44,160 nucleotides of DNA from an uncultured bacterium (lineage in GTDB: Bacteria > Bacteroidota > Bacteroidia > Bacteroidales > Bacteroidaceae): the NCBI GenBank assembly GCA_905214625.1, contig CAJMMQ010000021.1, positions 1 through 44,160 of the forward strand. The letters run 5' to 3'. The notes beneath the pieces were generated by a model that searched no databases, was not told where the DNA came from, and worked only from the letters and a program-made list of their open reading frames with translations. Numbering within the stretch: the stretch's first letter is position 1; the number at the start of each line of letters is the position of its first letter. The position numbers and the translations under genes were made by a program. Shown here piece after piece: positions 1 to 8,701 of the stretch.

Positions 1-468
1 ATGCTCATCACGAAACCGCGGTTTGGTGCGAAAAATTGCACAAAATCGACATTTTTGGTAAAGTGTTGATATATCGGATTTTACCAAGATTACAGAACAA
101 AAAGGCAATGGTTAAAAAATATTACTCGGCCACTTTTCATCCAAAAGTGGGCCGTTTACTACCCGGAAACGTGCCACCTGACATATAAAAAGCAACGCTT
201 TAGAGCATAAAAACAGGCGTTATTCTGAATGAAATAGAGCGCAAAAGCAAACGAATGTTAATATCGAATAGCCTACAAGTGTTCAAAATTAACATCCGTT
301 ACGAATTAGTTTTCTAGATTGAAAAAAACTTTTGTCCTGACTTTTTACTTTTTATCACGTAGCACAAAAGCCACAAGGCATCTGGTTCTAACTACTAAAA
401 AAATCCTTGTTGGTACATATCCGGCGGCACGGGTAACACAGAGTATTGCTTCCATTTTCCGATTCTGC
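1..468. other. Non-coding left edge with hairpins
   Basis: I see no convincing gene here; the only ORF (319-642 +) opens with a non-ATG codon and runs antisense to the ATPase gene. The stretch holds a perfect palindrome AAACCGCGGTTT at 13-24 and a hairpin CCACTTTT/AAAAGTGG at 130-137/143-150. The sequence around 113-132 (TTAAAAAATATTACTCGGCC) recurs in reverse complement near 43373-43412, so it is probably a dispersed intergenic repeat. Confidence 0.5.
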
Positions 469-1653
469 TTAGAACAACTTTCTGATATCCATCGAAAGAA
501 AGTCTTCTACACCTATACCACCGTCACCGACGATGAACGAGGCCTTTGGTGCAAAAAGTTCCCTGAATTTATCCAGGCCGCCTGTCCTCTTTTCGGCATT
601 GCTCTTGACCTCGATGGCGACAGTCACGCCCTTTTTGCGTAGGACAAAGTCCACCTCGTCATTGCGTTCTCTCCAATAGAACACCTCGATTCGGTGGACG
701 AATGCCTGACTTACGAGGTAGGCTCCAATTCCGGACTCAAATATATGCCCCCATGCCTTGCGGTCAAACAAGGACTGTTCGAACGACATAGGGTTGTACA
801 CCGTCTTCAGTGCGTTGTTGAACACTTGAAACTTCGGAATGCTTGCTTTTCTCCGCGCCGTGTCAATACTGTATTTTTGGAGTCCGCAAAGTAGTCCGCT
901 TTCTTCCAACAGGTTGATGTAACCTGCCAGTGTAGCCGTATTGCCGGCGTCTTGCAAGGCTCCCAGCATCTTGTTCAGCGACAGAATGTTTCCAGAGTAA
1001 GCTGCACCAAGTTCGAAAGTCTGACGCAGCAGTGCAGGCTTGCTTATTGGCGTGTCCATCAGGATGTCTTTGTTTATAGTCGCTTCAATTATGGCTGACT
1101 GGATATACTGCTGAAAACGGTCTTCATCACTGATAAGCGAGGCTGCACCGGGATATCCCCCATAGTAAAGGTATTGGTCTGTCGTAAAACCGAAACTGTC
1201 CCTCATTTCCGTATAGCTCCAATGGCTCATGCGTATCTCTTCAAATCTTCCTGCAAGAGATTCCGACAGCCCCTTTTCCAGCAGCACACGGCTGCTGCCC
1301 AGTAGGAGCACCTTGATATTGCGGTCATGGAATGTATCGTCGTCCCATTCCTTTTTTACCACCTCGCTCCAGTTGGAAATCTTCTGTATCTCATCTATGA
1401 CAAGTATGGCACACTCCCAACTGTTGCTTTCCTTCAAGCTGCGCACTGCTGCCCAACAGTTTGATATCCAAGAACTGTTCGTTGCCGGTACATTGTCGGC
1501 AGAAAACAACTGGTACGGAATGGATATATCCTTCAATACCTGTTTCACCACCGTTGATTTTCCTATCTGGCGGGCTCCCATTACGACCTGAATAAACTTT
1601 CTTTGCTCTTCAAGTCTGTTCTTAATTATTTGATATTCAGCTCTTTTATACAT
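469..1653 (-). CDS. AAA family ATPase with DUF4143-type C-terminus
   Basis: This is a 394-residue P-loop ATPase of the AAA_14/DUF4143 class, common in many copies in Bacteroidetes; its cellular role is unknown. The Walker A motif GARQIGKST lies at about residues 26-34 and a Walker B (ILVIDEI) near 83-90. The C-terminal part (EVFYWRERNDEVDFVLRKKG, then VAIEVKSNAEK) has the restriction-endonuclease-like look (D...ExK) described for DUF4143. The length is full for the family and the start is ATG. It stands alone, with its own promoter at 1697-1727 and a 12-bp direct repeat between promoter and start. I am sure of the family but not of the function. Confidence 0.9.
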   Translation of the reverse strand: MYKRAEYQIIKNRLEEQRKFIQVVMGARQIGKSTVVKQVLKDISIPYQLFSADNVPATNSSWISNCWAAVRSLKESNSWECAILVIDEIQKISNWSEVVKKEWDDDTFHDRNIKVLLLGSSRVLLEKGLSESLAGRFEEIRMSHWSYTEMRDSFGFTTDQYLYYGGYPGAASLISDEDRFQQYIQSAIIEATINKDILMDTPISKPALLRQTFELGAAYSGNILSLNKMLGALQDAGNTATLAGYINLLEESGLLCGLQKYSIDTARRKASIPKFQVFNNALKTVYNPMSFEQSLFDRKAWGHIFESGIGAYLVSQAFVHRIEVFYWRERNDEVDFVLRKKGVTVAIEVKSNAEKRTGGLDKFRELFAPKASFIVGDGGIGVEDFLSMDIRKLF

Positions 1654-1662
1654 CGGTTTACA

Positions 1663-1696
1663 TTTTACGCAGTGGAATGCGTATTTTTACGCAGTG
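1663..1696. repeat. 12-bp direct repeat in ATPase leader
   Basis: TTTTACGCAGTG occurs at 1663-1674 and 1685-1696. The copies are 22 bp apart (about two helical turns) and lie between the -7 box and the start codon of the ATPase gene. Position and spacing suit an operator for autorepression; this is inferred from layout only. Confidence 0.6.
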
Positions 1697-1727
1697 CAAA
1701 TATAATAAAATTACCAAACAATATCAA
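1697..1727 (-). promoter_or_regulatory. Promoter of the AAA/DUF4143 ATPase
   Basis: Read on the minus strand, TATATTTG (1704-1697) matches the Bacteroidetes -7 box TAnnTTTG. A TTG (1727-1725) lies 20 bases upstream as the -33 element. Transcription would start near 1690, giving a leader of about 37 nt to the ATG at 1653. Confidence 0.6.
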
Positions 1728-2159
1728 TTTATTGAAGGATCTTTGATCCGAAACACAAAATCCTTATACTATATTCCGGCAGATTAATTTTATTGATTGT
1801 CGGCTGCGCTCGGCATAACCAAATATAATTTGCTTCTGCTCTCGCTTGCACGACAATTACAAATCAGCCGGCACAATAGCTTTGTTGATACATACCCGTC
1901 GGCACGGGCAGTCAATGAGGGCTTTTGGCGTAAAATTTACGCCGGCATCTGCATCAAAAAAATTGCGGAATTGATAAATCGGAACAGTCAAACTATCTGT
2001 AATACAAAATAATTGTATAACTTTGCTTTCGGTAATCAGAGCGACTGTTGTTCGCAGTTCTTTATTCTTTATCATTATAAGGACACGGCAAATTTTCGAC
2101 AATCATCTAAATTACAAGCATTTACGATTAATCAATATCACTTTAAGACAAGTATATAT
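1728..2159. other. Intergenic region upstream of Gfo/Idh gene
   Basis: There is no supported gene here; short ORFs in both directions lack family features. A candidate -7 box TAACTTTG lies at 2018-2025 on the plus strand with only a weak -33 match, and would serve the oxidoreductase gene starting at 2160 with a leader of roughly 130 nt. Confidence 0.4.
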
Positions 2160-3149
2160 ATGGAACAAATATTTCGTGTAGGCATCATCGGCGCCGGCAG
2201 CATTGCGGCATCAATGGCCGAAACTGTAGGACGCATGCCGGAAGCACATCTTTATGCCATAGCATCGCGCAGCATTGAAAAGGCCAGGGAGTTTCAGAAC
2301 AAATGGGGCGCAGAAAAGGCTTATGGCTCTTACGACGAACTGATACAGGATGAGCAGGTTGACCTGATTTATATTGCCACACCACATTCGCATCATTATG
2401 AGCAGGCGCGCCAGTGCCTGCTGAACGGCAAGGCCGTGCTGTGCGAAAAGACATTTACAGCCAACAAGGCGCAGGCTGAAGAACTGGTGGCGCTGGCCCG
2501 TGAGCGCAAAGTGTTCCTCGCTGAAGCCATCTGGACACGCTACATGCCGTTCTCTAAAGAAATAGTAAAGATGGCGCACAGCGGCGAGCTGATAGGCCGT
2601 CCGTATATGCTGACAGCCAACCTTGGCTATCCGATAGAGCACAAAGAACGCATCAAGAAACCGGAACTGTGCGGCGGCGCCTTGCTCGACCTGGGCGTCT
2701 ACCCCATCAACCTTGCCTTCATGCTGTTTGGAAATTCGCCTGAGCGCATAATGTCATGCTGCAGCAAAAACGAGCTGGGAGTTGACCTGCAGAACAGCAT
2801 GACCTTTATCTATCCTGAAGGAGAGATGGCTGTGATGCAGACCACGGCACGCTGTGCCAACGACCGCATGGGAGTGGTGTCGGGCGATAAAGGCTATATG
2901 GTTATCGACAACATCAACAATCCGCACACGGTAACAGTCTACGACACTAACCACAAGCAGACAGGCGTATACATCTGCCCGCCACAAATCACAGGCTATG
3001 AATATGAAGTGCATGCCGCCATGGAAGCCATACGCAAAGGCGTGATTGAGCCAGAGGACATGCCGCACGCAGAAACATTACGCATTATGGAGCTGCTCGA
3101 CAGCCTGCGCAAAGAATGGGGCGTGGCTTATCCGTCGGACAAGCTATAA
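2160..3149 (+). CDS. Gfo/Idh/MocA family NAD(P)-dependent oxidoreductase
   Basis: This is a 329-residue cytosolic dehydrogenase of the Gfo/Idh/MocA family, which oxidises or reduces sugars and related compounds. The start is the ATG at 2160 because the Rossmann motif (VGIIGAGSIA, residues 7-16) follows at the usual distance; the longer frame upstream is untranslated-looking. The usual EKP active-site motif reads CEKTF here, with Thr in place of Pro but the catalytic Lys kept. A C-terminal substrate domain with GGALLDLGVYPINLA follows, which resembles the dihydrodiol-dehydrogenase-like branch. It converges on a glycosyltransferase gene 82 bp away. The substrate cannot be read from the sequence. 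Confidence 0.92.
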   Translation: MEQIFRVGIIGAGSIAASMAETVGRMPEAHLYAIASRSIEKAREFQNKWGAEKAYGSYDELIQDEQVDLIYIATPHSHHYEQARQCLLNGKAVLCEKTFTANKAQAEELVALARERKVFLAEAIWTRYMPFSKEIVKMAHSGELIGRPYMLTANLGYPIEHKERIKKPELCGGALLDLGVYPINLAFMLFGNSPERIMSCCSKNELGVDLQNSMTFIYPEGEMAVMQTTARCANDRMGVVSGDKGYMVIDNINNPHTVTVYDTNHKQTGVYICPPQITGYEYEVHAAMEAIRKGVIEPEDMPHAETLRIMELLDSLRKEWGVAYPSDKL

Positions 3150-3210
3150 TGTAAATCCTCAAATAATAATTGGCTTGTGCCGAACTTCATTTCTCATTCC
3201 TCAATTCTCC

Positions 3211-3233
3211 ATTCTCAATTATTCTTCGTATTT
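3211..3233 (+). repeat. 23-bp dispersed repeat, copy 1
   Basis: A 23-bp sequence starting ATTCTCAATTATTC is identical to 5458-5480. This copy overlaps the stop codon of the minus-strand glycosyltransferase; the other lies at the promoter of the glycosyltransferase at 5513. Confidence 0.6.
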
Positions 3234-4167
3234 AATGCGATTTGGACTTAATAAACCTGACATAAAAGAAACGGACAATCTTTCCAAGCAGATTATACCT
3301 GAATCCGTGGTCGGTCAAGGTCATAGGGTTTAACAAGTTTTCCACTTCATTGTCGGCCTCAACGGCGTCTTTTCTGACATTCATCTTTTTACAGACAAAG
3401 TCACGGTCGTATTCATAGTGTCCGAACACCGACATAGAATGAAAGTGTGTGCCGTTGTTTATACCGCAGTTTCTTACCAATGTCTGCGTAGGACTCAGGC
3501 ACAATCCGTTGTTTGTGCGTATGTTTATGTTCCAGCAGATATCCCAAGGTATGGGGTTACGGTCTAACGACTCAAGACAACGGAAACGCCCGCCATACTC
3601 TATCTGCCTTATCATGTCCGGAGTCATTTTGTGCAATGCCTCTTCACGGCTCTTAAAATGAACAAAGTAGCCGTTCCATCTGTCGGCCCATGTGGCCCAT
3701 CCCCAACCGGCCATGTGACGTGTGAAATAAACATCACCCTTATACGGAACATCAAGATGCGTAAAACCGCTTATGTGCATCACTCTTTTTGTGTCCTTAT
3801 AAAAGTCTAACGCGTCATTCATGTATTCCAGAAAATAAGGCGACGTGCAAATATCATCCTCAAGAACAATAACTCTGTCATAATCCGACAATATCTGCGA
3901 TATGCCTTCAATGATATTGCGCTCAAGATAATAGTTGACCTCACGTTCTATAAGCGTAACCTTTTTCAGGTTAAAACTGCCGGTTCTGAAGAAATTGCGC
4001 ACAGCATTGACCTGCTGCCACGAAGCTTCGTCCTTGCCTCCGTCTGAAAAGACATAAAGCTCCGTATCATCAGCCAACGTGTTCTTTGTCAAACACTCCA
4101 TTGTCTTCATCACGTTGTCAAGACGGTTGTAAACAAACATTGCTATAGGCGCACAGTTCCTGTCCAT
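3232..4167 (-). CDS. GT-A type glycosyltransferase
   Basis: This 311-residue protein resembles the GT-A fold sugar transferases found in polysaccharide loci of Bacteroidetes. It begins with PIAMFVYNRLDN, has the SDGGKDE stretch near residue 42, and carries a likely metal/nucleotide-binding motif VLEDDI followed by SPYFLEYMNDAL. The frame can be extended to a GTG at 4191. I prefer the ATG at 4167, because a strong promoter at 4191-4221 would put transcript initiation downstream of that GTG. No membrane segment is evident. It is divergent from the glycosyltransferase at 4443. Donor and acceptor are unknown. Confidence 0.8.
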   Translation of the reverse strand: MDRNCAPIAMFVYNRLDNVMKTMECLTKNTLADDTELYVFSDGGKDEASWQQVNAVRNFFRTGSFNLKKVTLIEREVNYYLERNIIEGISQILSDYDRVIVLEDDICTSPYFLEYMNDALDFYKDTKRVMHISGFTHLDVPYKGDVYFTRHMAGWGWATWADRWNGYFVHFKSREEALHKMTPDMIRQIEYGGRFRCLESLDRNPIPWDICWNINIRTNNGLCLSPTQTLVRNCGINNGTHFHSMSVFGHYEYDRDFVCKKMNVRKDAVEADNEVENLLNPMTLTDHGFRYNLLGKIVRFFYVRFIKSKSH

Positions 4168-4190
4168 ATTTTTATTACGGTTTTTCTCCA

Positions 4191-4221
4191 CAAATTTATT
4201 AATAATTTCTGCTTTTACAAA
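4191..4221 (-). promoter_or_regulatory. Promoter of minus-strand glycosyltransferase
   Basis: On the minus strand TTTG (4221-4218), a 19-base spacer and TAAATTTG (4198-4191) give an exact match to the Bacteroidetes promoter pattern. It implies a short leader of about 15-20 nt to the ATG at 4167 and rules against the GTG start at 4191. Confidence 0.7.
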
Positions 4222-4328
4222 ACATACAACAGCAAAACCAGAAAGTTATGCACATAAATTTAACTATATTCCTTTTTAATGGTATAGGATGCGGCTTGGC
4301 AAAGCAAAAGAAAAAACTGCGTTTTTAT

Positions 4329-4359
4329 TTTGTTTTACTCTCGCCTTTCATTATCTTTG
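4329..4359 (+). promoter_or_regulatory. Promoter of plus-strand glycosyltransferase
   Basis: TTTG (4329-4332), a 19-base spacer and TATCTTTG (4352-4359) match the consensus exactly. It is divergent from the 4191-4221 promoter with about 110 bp between them. It drives the glycosyltransferase starting at 4443. Confidence 0.7.
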
Positions 4360-4442
4360 TAAAAAGAATAAGCTGACGGGCCGGCGTATGGTATATATTT
4401 GTCGCCTTGAAAGTGTCTAATAATAATGCTAACATCATAATT

Positions 4443-5321
4443 ATGTTTACCATAGTTATTCCTCTCTACAATAAAGGCCAAAGCGTAAAGCGCAGCATCT
4501 GCTCAGTGCTGAATCAAAGTTTCAGCAACTTTGAGATTGTCGTTGTTGACGACGGAAGCACAGACAACAGCGTTGAAGTCGTAAAATCTTTTAAAGATGA
4601 CAGAATAAAGATTGTACGCCAGGCAAATGCCGGGGTGTCGGCAGCACGAAACCACGGCATAGATATTGCGTCCGGCCAATTCATAACTTTTCTTGATGCC
4701 GACGACGAATATGAGCCGAATCATCTGGAGACTTTAAGAAAATTGATTGACGAATATCCCGGTTACAACGTTTATGCTACATCTTATAAAATAAGAGAAG
4801 CAGGAAATGAGGAAAGACCCAAGATAAGGAATCTTGTGTTCAAAGAATCTCACAAAGACGGAGAAGGCGTGGTGAAAAGCTATTTTCATGCAGCAGCAAG
4901 CATGCACATGCCCGTACATATATGTTCGCTTGCGATAAGGCGCGAAGCTTTAGGCAGCATAAGATTTCCTGTAGGCGTTAAAGCAGGAGAAGACCTTTAC
5001 ATGATAGCACGGCTCATGACAGAAAACGACATGGTGTTTTCATTCTCATACACATACATATATAACTTTGAGGAAACCAACCGTGTGATGCGCACTCACG
5101 AAAAGGTTGACGAATATTTCGACAATCTGCTGAAACTTAACTGTAAAGACAAATACCTGCGCAGCTATATAGCACTGTGGCATACACGCCGGGCTGTTTA
5201 TGCGCTGCGATTCAATGACACTCAAACCATACTCTTCCATCTTTGGCGGAGTATCAGGATAAAGCCATTACAGACAAAGATTTTCAAGGCTATGCTGAAT
5301 GCTATGCTTAATCGTAAATAA
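4443..5321 (+). CDS. Glycosyltransferase family 2
   Basis: This is a 292-residue GT-A glycosyltransferase using a nucleotide sugar on the cytosolic face of the membrane. The GT2 hallmarks are all present: FTIVIPLYNKG at the N-terminus, VVVDDGSTDNS near residue 38, NAGVSAARNHGI, and the DXD-type FLDADDEYE near residue 85. A later EDLYM motif probably supplies the catalytic acid. The ATG at 4443 is chosen because the fold starts immediately after it; the frame is open 12 codons further upstream. It has its own promoter and is not tightly linked to the next gene (191 bp gap). Confidence 0.93.
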   Translation: MFTIVIPLYNKGQSVKRSICSVLNQSFSNFEIVVVDDGSTDNSVEVVKSFKDDRIKIVRQANAGVSAARNHGIDIASGQFITFLDADDEYEPNHLETLRKLIDEYPGYNVYATSYKIREAGNEERPKIRNLVFKESHKDGEGVVKSYFHAAASMHMPVHICSLAIRREALGSIRFPVGVKAGEDLYMIARLMTENDMVFSFSYTYIYNFEETNRVMRTHEKVDEYFDNLLKLNCKDKYLRSYIALWHTRRAVYALRFNDTQTILFHLWRSIRIKPLQTKIFKAMLNAMLNRK

Positions 5322-5457
5322 TCTGTTTTAATGTTATGGCGGATATGCTATTGAATAGTCTTACCAGTTCGAAATTGGCTGCAAGAATAATAGCTTTCGT
5401 GGTTTAATTTTTCTATCAATTCGCCATAATCTATAAAAAGACAAATCATAACTCTCA

Positions 5458-5483
5458 ATTCTCAATTATTCTTCGTATTTTTG
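5458..5483 (+). promoter_or_regulatory. Repeat copy 2 with -7 box for GT4 gene
   Basis: The 23-bp repeat also found at 3211-3233 lies at 5458-5480. Its end forms the box TATTTTTG (5476-5483), which fits TAnnTTTG and lies 30 bp before the ATG at 5513. No good -33 element is visible, so the promoter call is tentative. Confidence 0.4.
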
Positions 5484-5512
5484 CAATGTTAACAATTTTG
5501 CCATAAACAGAT

Positions 5513-6616
5513 ATGCAAAATAAGAAGAAACGGGTTTTTCATATAGTGTCGCATTTCGATGTGGGCGGAGCCGAGAGAGTGGCCGTGAACATAGCCAAGT
5601 CGCAGACTGAAGGCTTTGAATATCACGTGGTGGAACTGATACGCGCACACTCGGCGTTCACCAAGGTGTTTATAAAGGAACTCGAAGACGCAGGGATAAA
5701 ATATCACCGGGGGCTGGTGCCAGAGGTGCATTTCCACTATCTGTTTGAGCGTCTCGCCGCAGTTACCTTTCCGCTGTGGTTTATCTTTCTGTTTCTGAGA
5801 TACCGCCCGGCAGTGATACACAGCCACACCGAGATGCCCGACCTTGCCGTCTATTCGTTCTTCAAGATGTTCCCGACGCTGCTCAGAGGCTGCAAGGTGG
5901 TGCGCACGATACACAACACAAGGTTGTGGACAGGCATAAAGAAAACTGGAGGGGGGGTGGAAAAGTTTTTTATACGCAACAATTCAAACATTGCCATATC
6001 AGTGGCCGTGCGCGACAACTACGCGGCAGAATATCATCAAACTGCACCTATTATATATAATGGTGTGGCTCCGTCGACGCAGAAACCATTTGACGGAATT
6101 GTTGAAGGCAAGAAGAACATTCTGTTTGCCGGACGGCTCGAACCACAGAAAGGCATCGACGTGCTCGTGGAGATTATCAGCAGACTGAGCGGCGACAGCC
6201 GTTTCTTCTTCCACGTGGTGGGCGACGGCAGCATGCACGCCTTTGTGCAAAGCAAGCTCGGCGGACTGCCAAACGTAAGTCTGCGCGGCCCTATACACGG
6301 ACTGCCGGCATATCTGTCATCGTTCGACTATCTGCTCATGCCGTCGGTGTTTGAAGGTCTGAGCATAATGTCGCTTGAGGCAAGCATGGAGGCACTGCCC
6401 GTGATAGCCAACAGCTGTCCCGGACTGCGCGACACCCTGCCCGACGACTGGGCGCTGAAGGTGAACGGCAACAGCATCGACGCCTACATGCACATATTCA
6501 ACGACATTGTGGCAAAGGAAGACAAAGACAAGTTAGGCAGCATCGCCCGCGACTTTGCCGCCGCAAAATTCGGCGTAAGGCAGATGCAGACAAGCTACGA
6601 GAAGGTGTACGGCTGA
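5513..6616 (+). CDS. Glycosyltransferase family 4
   Basis: This 367-residue protein is a GT-B retaining glycosyltransferase. The N-terminal acceptor domain starts with FHIVSHFDVGGAERVAVNIAK, the loop typical of GT4. The C-terminal nucleotide-sugar domain has FAGRLEPQKGIDVLVEI near residue 204 and the E-x7-E region FEGLSIMSLEASMEALPVIA near 281-300. The length is normal. It is followed 151 bp later by licD on the same strand, and the two probably act on the same surface glycan. Specificity is not readable. Confidence 0.93.
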   Translation: MQNKKKRVFHIVSHFDVGGAERVAVNIAKSQTEGFEYHVVELIRAHSAFTKVFIKELEDAGIKYHRGLVPEVHFHYLFERLAAVTFPLWFIFLFLRYRPAVIHSHTEMPDLAVYSFFKMFPTLLRGCKVVRTIHNTRLWTGIKKTGGGVEKFFIRNNSNIAISVAVRDNYAAEYHQTAPIIYNGVAPSTQKPFDGIVEGKKNILFAGRLEPQKGIDVLVEIISRLSGDSRFFFHVVGDGSMHAFVQSKLGGLPNVSLRGPIHGLPAYLSSFDYLLMPSVFEGLSIMSLEASMEALPVIANSCPGLRDTLPDDWALKVNGNSIDAYMHIFNDIVAKEDKDKLGSIARDFAAAKFGVRQMQTSYEKVYG

Positions 6617-6732
6617 CCTGATGACGCCATGCAGGCCTCAACGCCTGCACCAACAGGCACATAACGCCCGGCAGGACGACCCATGTTTAGCTACTTTTTA
6701 CAAAGCCATGCGGCAAAAACATAAAAAAGCAT

Positions 6733-6740
6733 TACCTTTG
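6733..6740 (+). promoter_or_regulatory. -7 box of licD-family gene
   Basis: TACCTTTG fits the Bacteroidetes -7 consensus and lies 27 bp before the ATG at 6768. No clear -33 element is present at the right distance. It supports the 6768 start over the longer open frame from 6621. Confidence 0.45.
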
Positions 6741-6767
6741 CATCAAACTGATTTACGCGGAAAAGAT

Positions 6768-7577
6768 ATGAAACGAATTACCGACATAGCCGAACTGCGC
6801 AAGGTGCAGACGGGCATACTCGACGACATACACAGATTCTGCACTGCCAACGGAATAATGTATTTTCTGTCGTGCGGCACTCTTATAGGAGCCGTGCGCC
6901 ACAAGGGATACATACCATGGGACGACGACCTCGACCTGTATATGCCGAGAAAAGACTACGACAGATTTGTGAAACTCTATACTGACGCTGGCGGAAGCTA
7001 CCGCGTGCTCGACCCGAAGAAGGAGAAAAACTACTTCTACACATTCGCAAAGGTGGTAGACACACGCACGCTGCTCGTTGAGACAGAAACAGAAGGATAC
7101 CAGATTGGCGTTTACGTAGACATATTCCCCGTAGACTACGTCAGCGACAACGAGGCCGAAAGGCAGCGCATATTCAAGCGCAAGCGGCTGCTGTATAAGA
7201 TAAGGCGATGCAAAATTTCAAAGAGAAACTATCTGAAGTCGGCACTGGCCTACTATTGCTACAAGATGCTGCCCGTAACCGTGGGCATGCTAAACGGCAT
7301 GATTGAGCGCATGGTGGTAAGACGGGAGCCTACAAACACCGTTGCCAACATGACCGAAGCCGGGCCGTCGGTAAAGGGATGCATGCCGGCAAAGGACATA
7401 GAGGGCGATGTTGACATTGAGTTTGAGGGAAAAATGTATAAGACCATGGCAGGATATAAAGACTATCTGAGCCGCACCTACGGCGACTATATGAAGCTGC
7501 CGCCCGTGGACCAGCGCGTAACCCACAGCTTCGAGGCTTACTGGACCGACGGCAACGAGCCGAAAGACGGCGAATAG
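6768..7577 (+). CDS. LicD family phosphotransferase
   Basis: This is a 269-residue member of the LicD/fukutin-like family. Known members transfer phosphocholine or related phospho-alcohols from a CDP carrier to glycans. The family signature GTLIGAVRHKGYIPWDDDLD is at residues 37-56, followed by MPRKDYDRF and, further on, VDIFPVDYVSDN. The metal-binding Asp cluster (WDDDLD) is intact. The start at 6768 fits the family's usual N-terminus. It is convergent with the opine dehydrogenase/nucleotidyltransferase operon, whose product is the natural candidate donor. Family certain; the phospho-alcohol it transfers is inferred. Confidence 0.9.
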   Translation: MKRITDIAELRKVQTGILDDIHRFCTANGIMYFLSCGTLIGAVRHKGYIPWDDDLDLYMPRKDYDRFVKLYTDAGGSYRVLDPKKEKNYFYTFAKVVDTRTLLVETETEGYQIGVYVDIFPVDYVSDNEAERQRIFKRKRLLYKIRRCKISKRNYLKSALAYYCYKMLPVTVGMLNGMIERMVVRREPTNTVANMTEAGPSVKGCMPAKDIEGDVDIEFEGKMYKTMAGYKDYLSRTYGDYMKLPPVDQRVTHSFEAYWTDGNEPKDGE

Positions 7578-7617
7578 CATCAAGAAAAAGAAAAAAAACG
7601 ATTTAGACATAAGAGAA

Positions 7618-7655
7618 AAGAAAAGCCGGGCAATGGTCTTTGTCCGGCTTTTCTT
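7618..7655. terminator. Bidirectional terminator between licD and opine dehydrogenase
   Basis: AAGAAAAGCCGG (7618-7629) and CCGGCTTTTCTT (7644-7655) form a perfect 12-bp stem with a 14-nt loop. A/T-rich flanks on each side give a U tract in both directions. It sits between two convergent genes, as expected for a shared terminator. Confidence 0.8.
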
Positions 7656-7678
7656 GTATTGTCGCAACTGACATCTGG

Positions 7679-8683
7679 TCATGAAATCTTGCTCATTCCC
7701 CACTCGTAAACCTTGTCAATAACCGGACAAGGTATATGTTTTTCTTTTGCCAGATTGCGTATTATGGCAAGTCCGTAGGGAAAGTCCTCGGTGAAATATC
7801 TGCTCGAGAAATCGGGAACATAGCCCCCATTGACCTTCTTCATTGGCGACGGTATGCCCTTGAAGGCTTCTATGGAGCGCAGCTTTGCCGCAAGAGAGGC
7901 AGCGTCGGTGCTCTCGTAATATTCGAGCACGCCGGGAATGCATCCGGGCGAAACGGGAAGCACACGGAGCAGCAGGCTAAGCTCGTTGTCCATGGCGATA
8001 TAAATGGCTGCCGCCTCTTCGGTCCATTCCTCATAGAACATGCTGTTGCGGCTGTAGACATCACCCGGCTTCCAGTCTTTCCACATGCTGTAAAGACGCG
8101 AGGGATGGAGCAGCGGATTGCTGTTGGTGAGACTCACCTCATACATATTGTCAAGAAGAGTTACCGGAGTGGCCATGAGGCGCTCTATGTCGCTACGCAG
8201 CTGTTCGGGATGCTCCACGTTGTCCGTGCCCATGCTCAGCGACTTTTTATACCCAAGGAGCGATGCCCTGTGGCCATACTCCGAGGTGCGGGCTATGAAG
8301 GGCACGCGCTGAAAACCGAAAAGAGGTGTGCCGGAAGGCAGCAGGCGCCTGGCATGGAAATAAAAGCCCGTGCTCGACACTATGCTGCCCACAACCGTGG
8401 AGGCAGAGAGATGCGGACATATTTCGCTGAGCGTAGACTCTATCGAAAAGCCGGGAAGGCAGAGCAGAACGATGTCGGCACCGGGCACCACTTCGGCGGC
8501 ATCGGCCGACACGCAGGCCAGACGGCCCTCGAGCGTGCCACGGTCAGGAGTGTCGACAAGCAAAGTTTCGCCCCACTGAGCCGGGCGGCGCGTAAGTATT
8601 CTCACTTCATCAGTGCCGGCTGCGGCAATAAATCCGGCTGTTACATGTCCGAGGTTTCCACCTCCGCAGATACATATTTTCAT
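7679..8683 (-). CDS. NAD/NADP octopine/nopaline dehydrogenase family protein
   Basis: This 334-residue protein has the two-domain layout of opine dehydrogenases, which reductively couple an amine with a 2-keto acid using NAD(P)H. The Rossmann motif CICGGGNLGHVTAGF is at residues 4-18. The C-terminal octopine_DH-type domain contains LTNSNPLLHPSRLYSMW near 186-202, where the conserved His of the family is kept. It lies 18 bp downstream of the nucleotidyltransferase-PLP fusion on the same strand, so the two form an operon. The context suggests it modifies the amine of an activated or precursor amino-alcohol; the substrate is an inference. A role in free opine metabolism is the alternative. Confidence 0.85.
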   Translation of the reverse strand: MKICICGGGNLGHVTAGFIAAAGTDEVRILTRRPAQWGETLLVDTPDRGTLEGRLACVSADAAEVVPGADIVLLCLPGFSIESTLSEICPHLSASTVVGSIVSSTGFYFHARRLLPSGTPLFGFQRVPFIARTSEYGHRASLLGYKKSLSMGTDNVEHPEQLRSDIERLMATPVTLLDNMYEVSLTNSNPLLHPSRLYSMWKDWKPGDVYSRNSMFYEEWTEEAAAIYIAMDNELSLLLRVLPVSPGCIPGVLEYYESTDAASLAAKLRSIEAFKGIPSPMKKVNGGYVPDFSSRYFTEDFPYGLAIIRNLAKEKHIPCPVIDKVYEWGMSKIS

Positions 8684-8701
8684 GTCGTGCGTATTGTTGT
8701 G

